Shown here in pieces: positions 58,233-64,000 of a stretch of 64,000 bases of DNA (positions are counted from its first letter, which is position 1; each line of letters begins with the position of its first letter). The notes under the pieces were generated by a model. The model worked only from the letters and a program-made list of their open reading frames with translations, had not been told where the DNA came from and ran no database searches. The position numbers were made by a program, and so were the translations under genes. The stretch comes from Brachionus manjavacas (lineage: Eukaryota > Rotifera > Eurotatoria > Ploima > Brachionidae), in assembly GCA_019054805.1 (NCBI GenBank), contig JAHQIY010000001.1, forward strand, positions 10,926,501 through 10,990,500, in the 5' to 3' direction.

Positions 58233-59512
58233 TTAATAATCTTGAAACTTAATTATGAGACAAGGAATTTGAGTTAAAATAGACAAGAAAAGTATAAAAA
58301 TAATCAATAAACTAAACAGTGAATAGTAAATAATTAAATGAATTAATGAAAATAAATAAAGTCGTCTGTTACACCAATTGTTCGGATCCAAAAGTAGTAT
58401 GTCATAATTAGGCTCATAAATTGACCAAATCCAATAATTCCCAAACACAAACCTGAAAAGAAAAATTTAAGAGAGCAAATTTAAGTTTTTAGCCAATTTA
58501 CCAAATCACCAAAAATATGGTAACAATAGCATCGGTTACTTTAGAGCCTTTGTTAAGTCTTTGTTCCTCACTGTCCAAAATATTACCAGCTATATTGTTT
58601 GTTGTTTCATTGGCAAAACTGTTCGACTTGTAATTGATAAAGTAATCATCTTCATCCGAATTCCTTCTAACTTGACTCCAGATGAGCTGTAAACTTTTTA
58701 AAGACCCTACTCCTCCAAAAATAAAAATGTAAACTGGAATCTTCGGCTAAAAATTATAAAACTAATTAAAGCAATTGTTTTAGAGAACAAGTTTCGGTTC
58801 AAATCCAAACAATTACGACTAATTATTAAATCTTTTCTTAAATTAATTAAATCCAGGATATCTTATTAAAAGAACGGAAATTTGAATTTTTTTGAAGAAA
58901 ATTGCTCTCTAATTTGAAAAATAATTAAACCTCTCTAGGACAGTTTTCCAAGTTATTTATTCCTTTAAAATTATTTGAAATTAACCTTGAAATTAGTAGA
59001 ACGATTCATTTTTAAATTTTACCAGTATAAACCATAATTAAATGAAAAATGCCCATCAATATTGTAATCAAAATTGAGAGCTTAGTGTAATAAACAATAT
59101 TTAGTGTCCTCTTTAAGAATTGGCATAAAGTCTCGGACTCATTGAATGCTTCGGCAATCAGGCCGAAAATCGAACTATAATATTCATCATCTTTGTAGTC
59201 AAAATCTTCCTTTGAGCAAACATAACTTTTTAATTCAATGGGCATCTATTTTTAAAATAAAATTAAATCAAATATTTTATTTTAAATAAAATTTACCTCC
59301 AGTTCGCACGAATTAATTTCCTGGTTTGAATTTACTTCACTGATGTATGAATTTCTAGTAAAAATTCGACTTCTTTTAGACTTTCCACTTATTTGAACGC
59401 TTCGCTTCTTCTCAATTTGATAAGTGACTAGATTGGCCAAGGATAAGCGTCTGTTGGCATTTGCAGACGGAAAAGCTCCGTCTTTTGGTATTGAATTTTT
59501 TTCAGTCAGCAT
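58233..59512 (-). CDS. TMEM272-like four-TM protein
   Basis: Five exons: 59512-59297, 59245-59023, 58962-58931, 58746-58502 and 58452-58233; 311 residues. The 32-nt exon is required for frame and supplies the conserved stretch INNLENCPREPKIPVYIFI, with the Cys-Pro before TM2 typical of the family. Hydrophobic segments: ILITILMGIFHLIMVY; IPVYIFIFGGVGSLKSL; IVTIFLVIWFVFGNYWIW; a long C-terminal one around LIHLIIYYSLFSLLIIF. YEPNY and a Cys-Asn pair before the last TM also fit. The N-terminal 100 residues are basic and cytosolic-like (KKRSVQISGKSKRSR). Function of the family is unknown. It is commonly multicopy in lophotrochozoans. Confidence 0.82.
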
Positions 59513-60904
59513 TTCAATTTTGCTAATTTGCTGCTAATCTAGATTTATATATCATAAAATTTAATTAATACTATTTTTTGAAAATAATAATCACTAATTA
59601 ACTATCTAGATAAGCAAATGAATCTTTAATACGATTTGATTAAATCGTAATTTATTTAACATGTTCTTTTTAGCTGTGCCTCCAATTTTTGAATTAAAAA
59701 ATGGCTTTAAAATTTATTGAAAATTAAATCAATTTATAATTAATTACTAATTTCCCTTCAATTTTTCATGTTAGGTTTCCAATTTTTTCTTTATCATATA
59801 CAAAGAGAAAATATTTTGAATTTTTTTCAAATGAAAATTTTTGATTTGTAATAAACGGATTTAATAAAAACAATTAATTGATTAAATTAAATTTGGTAAA
59901 ACAATTTTTTTCTCTAAAAAAATTCTAATCTAAGCTCAAATAATGAATAATTTCCTAAAAAAAAAGTTCTTCTTAATTAAATAGAATCAAAATGCTTATT
60001 TAAAAGCATCTTAGATGTTTCAATAGTTTAAGTGTTTTCTTCCTTATTTAATAGAAGATTAGCTTTTGATTGCTTTGAAGTTTCGAATAAATTCGAGCTC
60101 ATTTTTTAATTCAAATATTCCATTTTATAAAAATTAAATTGTATAATTGAAAAAACTATAACGATTAGCTAATGATCTAAAGAAAAATAAATAAACTTAT
60201 TTTTTACATAGACAATTTGGATTTGATATTGCTTCTGGGAGAAAACAATCTTCGCGGAATCCTTTCTAAAAGTTATGTCAATTACACTTATAATTTTAGA
60301 TTTTTTTTTGTTGATTTATACTAACCCTAACCTAATCAAATATAGTGGCGTTACAGAATTCATAAATCTGATTTTATCAACACACTGCTGAAAATAATGA
60401 TCATTTAAATTCAATCAAATAAAAATTGTGCCAAGAAATTTGAAGAAGCCAATTTTGAAATGAGGAGGAAAATCAATCTTGAATTATCTAATTGAAAAAA
60501 AGTCAAAAATCAATTTCCAAAATCTGATTTAAAGTAAAAACTGTAATAAAACTGCTATAAAATAATAAAATTAAAAATATTACAATCTATTATTCATTAT
60601 CCTTGACTGCTAAAAAATAATCTAAATTTGAAACAATATAATTAATTTCAACCATATTTTAATTAATTAATATGAATTCAATATTTTGATCGACAAAACC
60701 CTCAATGAATTTGAATGAATAATTTCTTTAAATTCTTTACTTTCTTTATATATAACCTTATTAAAATCTTAATGACAAATTAAATGAATGCGGCATTGTG
60801 CACTATATAAAGATTAGATTAGCTTGAATTAATAAAAAATCTGAAAATGACATTTTATTCAATAAAATTCGATTTAAAAGTTTAAATTTGATATTTTATT
60901 TAAA
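59513..60904. other. AT-rich intergenic region
   Basis: Between the TMEM272-like gene and the KxDL gene, both on the minus strand. No exon recognised. Confidence 0.4.
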
Positions 60905-61680
60905 TTAAGTAGGTTTGTTTTTATGTTCATTTTCAATCATTTCATTGCCAGGATTTACAGTATTCGGTTTACGTCGGTTTTTTCTTGATATCTTTGCTGT
61001 CGTAACAATCACAGGCTCATTGTGATCTATTGAAGTAGAAGCTTCCGTTTGGGTGTTAGACAAAAGTCTGGTATTAATTTTTGGAATTATTTTTTGTTCC
61101 TCTTGGATAATTTTTTGCTTTTCTAAAATTAACTTGGTCTTACTCAATTCACGGTCTTCTCGGAGTTTAAAAGCTCGTTTCTAAATGCACACTCATTACT
61201 CTAATTAAATGACTTTAATATGCATTACCTTTAAATTGATACATTTTTCATTTATTATTATCAGGTCTCGCTTGATATTCACGGCTTTTTCAAAATAATG
61301 AAGGCACTTTTTCTAAAATAAAAAACTTAAACTTCTATAACCGTGTTCAAAGTTTTTAAATACGTAGTTTTCTTGAAAAGTATCATTATCTAAAATTTTT
61401 TCATTACATATATCCAGTCTTTGGGTGACTGATTTTTGTTGATCTCTTAATAGCTAATTAATAGATAATTCTTTTTTTAGATTTTCAAAAATTTACCTAA
61501 TTATTTGAGTTTTTGAAGTCACGTTTCCGAAAGCATTCTCGATAAATGCCTCAATCAGGTCATTGGAAAAATTTTCATAGAAAATATCGTAATCTTTTCA
61601 AAGAAGAATCATTAAATAATAATCCTTTGGATTAATTAGATATTTTCAAACTTACCTAAAGATTTTTGGGTGCTTTGCAT
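60905..61680 (-). CDS. KXD1: KxDL-motif protein (KXD1-like, BORC subunit)
   Basis: Five exons: 61680-61656, 61593-61497, 61445-61364, 61312-61229 and 61180-60905; 187 residues, close to vertebrate KXD1 (about 176). Predicted helical coiled-coil protein: IIRDQQKSVTQRLDICNEKIL aligns with the 'AQKxMLxRFExTNExL' helix, and FEKAVNIKRDLIIINEKC holds the K-R-D-L signature at residues 82-85. KXD1 belongs to the BORC complex, which couples lysosomes to kinesin via Arl8. The C-terminal third is charged and disordered. Assignment rests on motif and length; divergence is high. Confidence 0.68.
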
Positions 61681-63186
61681 TGTCTAAATATTTAAAGCTT
61701 CTATTTATTTTTTATCCTTCAAAAAAAATCTTCATCTTAAACCAAAGCATGTGATAAATGGATAAGTTATGAAAAGATAATTGCTTTTATCAATTTAAAA
61801 TTTTATATAAATATTTTTTAATTTTTACTAAGTAAAACTTGCTTTTCAAATTAAAAATTAAATTTTCCATTCAAAATAACAAATTAGTAATCAATAAATG
61901 TAGGAAAAATAACAGAAACTTTTGGTATTTTTATTCTAAATTTACAAATTTAACTTGATTTTTTCCTTGATTAAATATTTATCGAAAAATTTGATCAAAA
62001 ATCATATTCGAATTTGAGCCTGACTTTTTTCAAACAATTAACTGCGTAGGATACAATCGAAGAGCAAATGGCCGAAAGTATCAACTTAGTTAAAATCTTT
62101 GGCATTTGATTTTAATTTAACCAAAATGGATAAATCAAAATTTAAAAAGGTTAAAAAAATTTTAAATATTCTTTTATTATGCCAAATACAGATATGATTA
62201 TTCTAAATTCACTTGAAAAATTAAAAAAATTAAAATAAAGTGTTAAGTCGAATTTTAGAAAACAAATTGAATTTTCGAAAATGATCATTTTATTTCAGCA
62301 CGTTTAATTTCTTAATTAAAAAATATTGATAATATGTTATTGGTAACTGTTCATCACTTTTTCGAACTAAAATATATTAGATTAGCATAGCATAGCTTCA
62401 AACAAAAATTTCAAGTTTTTTTGCACAAGAACTCATTTTTTTATTTGAGAGTTTAAAAATCTTTTAAAAAGGAAAATATGAAACTGAATAGATTCGAAAA
62501 AAAAACATTTGGTCATGACATAAAAATATTTGAACACTATTTTAAATTGGATTTTTAATACAAACTGATTTTTTTTTACTTCTCCATTTGGAGGTTAATT
62601 ATTAGCAACCAAAATTAAAAATGTTGAGTTTGTATTTCAGACGCTTATCCTAATATTTTCCTTAATTAGGATCAAATTGGCGGACAGATTCTATATGTGG
62701 CCATCGGTAATAATTTTGAATCATTTGTGATAATTTCTGAAAAAATTAAAAACGGCAAGAGATCGTTGATATATCTATTTTTAAATTTTTGATTTTCTAA
62801 ATAAAAACTTTATCAGCTTTTCTCAATTTAATACTGAATTTTATTTTATCTTCTTAAATTAAATTATTATTTGTTAAACGATATAAAAAGATTTCTCAAA
62901 CGAACTGAGAAAAAATCTACAAGAGAATTTTCCAGATGTCAACTAAATTTAAATTTAAATTATACTTCCTTGGCAAAGAGAAACCGATTTTTTTTCAACG
63001 CATCAGATCGTTATAAAACAACATGAAAATAGTAAAATTTTTATTATATGCAAAAAACTAAATAAGTGAAAAAATTAATTAAATTATTTCTTCTTATAAT
63101 TCAAATGATGTGCTTTCAAAAAAATGTCAAGTTTTAAGTTTTGAGCAAAAATATAAAATTTTATCATTTGAGTGTAAATCAAAAGT
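61681..63186. other. AT-rich intergenic region
   Basis: A CTCCATTTGGAG hairpin followed by GTTAATTA at 62582-62600 resembles 6312-6330. The patch 62640-62770 is slightly less AT-rich but gives no recognisable protein. Confidence 0.4.
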
Positions 63187-63558
63187 AGTGTTGGGATCCG
63201 TACAAGCGGATACTTAACCGGCCAAAATTTTCAGAAACCGTGACCGTGTCTGCATCAGTCGGAAAACATTTAAGCGGGCGGTCATTTGGCCGATCAGCCA
63301 GGTGGTCTATTTTTTGGACCATCAAAAATACGGTCAAAAAAACGGCCAAATTTTTGACGGTTGGCAACTTAAAATGATATTTTTTTCGAAAAAATGTTTT
63401 AAATTTATAAAAAAATTACTTTGAATTTTTTTTTTTCAAAAATTTACAAAAAATTTAGTGACCGCCCACCGAGTTGGCAGTATTTTTGGCCGCCTGACAA
63501 ATGACCGCAAGAAACCGTCCGTGTATTGGGATGGTTTGTCTTGACCGTATCCAACACT
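63187..63558. mobile_element. GC-rich MITE with AGTGTTGG termini (372 bp)
   Basis: Begins AGTGTTGGGATCCG and ends as CGTATCCAACACT, inverted termini. Internally several CGGTCA/TGACCG and GGCGGTCA/TGACCGCC pairs fold back. Composition is far less AT-rich than the surroundings, with sharp edges. No coding capacity; target duplication not clear. Confidence 0.65.
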
Positions 63559-64000
63559 TATAAAAAGCTTAGTTTATGATAATTCATATGTTTTTATTAT
63601 TCATAGTATCGAATTTTATGAATTTACCTTTTCGATTTATTCAATAATTTTATTCAAAACGAAAAAAATTACCACTTTCTTCGGAAGATCCTCTTACAAA
63701 AAATTTAAAAAGAGATGAAAAATGAATTATTTATAAGAAGGTAAATTTCTAAAACGTAAAAAATTTCCTTAAGGTTAATAAAGTCCTTTGAAAAAAATTC
63801 TCTTATGTAAAATCCACATTTAATAGTTTTTTTGAAGTTTTTTAATTAATGTTTCTTAAATTTGAACTTAAAATAAATTTATTTCCGTGTTTATTTAAAA
63901 GGATTTATTTGAAGCTAATTTAATGGAGTTAAATTATGAATTAAAATTTTTTAATTTTGTAAAATTAGATAAATTGTTGAATGGAATAGATTTTAAACCC
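63559..64000. other. AT-rich sequence to right edge
   Basis: Nothing recognised. Confidence 0.4.

Noticed and set aside
1..64000. CRISPR arrays, bacterial operons, riboswitches
   Set aside because: The window is eukaryotic: spliced genes, intron-bearing tRNAs, animal domain architectures. No spaced-repeat arrays seen.

Overview
The window is AT-rich nuclear DNA from a compact animal genome. Nearly every gene is split by 46-60 bp GT-AG introns, and the elongator tRNA-Met genes carry introns. The protein families are metazoan: Mesh, otopetrin, Mff, a KxDL/BORC subunit and a TMEM272-like protein. I infer a small lophotrochozoan. A monogonont rotifer (Brachionus type) would fit base composition, intron size and transposon content, but the sequence alone does not prove it. 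Most real genes are invisible as long ORFs, so I rebuilt them exon by exon; all joins listed keep phase.

Layout. 1-1186 (-): 5' part of a secreted GH18 chitinase. 3569-4483 (+): mitochondrial fission factor (Mff) homologue with a candidate 6-nt microexon. 5600-8190: dead LINE pieces and an unidentified degenerate coding stretch. 8894-12638 (+): complete phosphoglucomutase-2. 12958-18812 (+): otopetrin proton channel with a long N-terminal tail holding three 36-nt/12-residue RRxSV repeats. 20736-22147 (-): ankyrin-repeat protein. 24130-25230: Tc1/mariner debris with a perfect 53-bp inverted repeat. 25332-29809 (-): Ty3/gypsy-type LTR retrotransposon with near-identical LTRs but many coding lesions. 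31877-32944 (+): single-exon rhodopsin-like GPCR. 35925-37903 (-): membrane calnexin. 41689-51502 (+): 23-exon Mesh-type adhesion protein (NIDO, E-set, AMOP, VWD, Sushi, TM) whose large introns hold a solo LTR, LINE fragments and a MITE. 52767-54756 (-): second calnexin, without a membrane anchor and ending in KDEL. 58233-59512 (-): four-TM TMEM272-like protein. 60905-61680 (-): KxDL-family protein. Two intron-bearing tRNA-Met genes (52258 and 56102) lie on either side of the second calnexin.

The genes are unrelated housekeeping and cell-biology functions with no operon structure. The clearest biological novelty is the pair of calnexin paralogues, one membrane-bound and one converted to a soluble KDEL-retained form, about 15 kb apart and sharing splice sites. 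The remaining interest is in mobile-element structure: two solo LTRs with clean 4-bp target duplications, a foldback MITE with an 8-bp target duplication, a GC-rich MITE, and duplicated tRNA loci.
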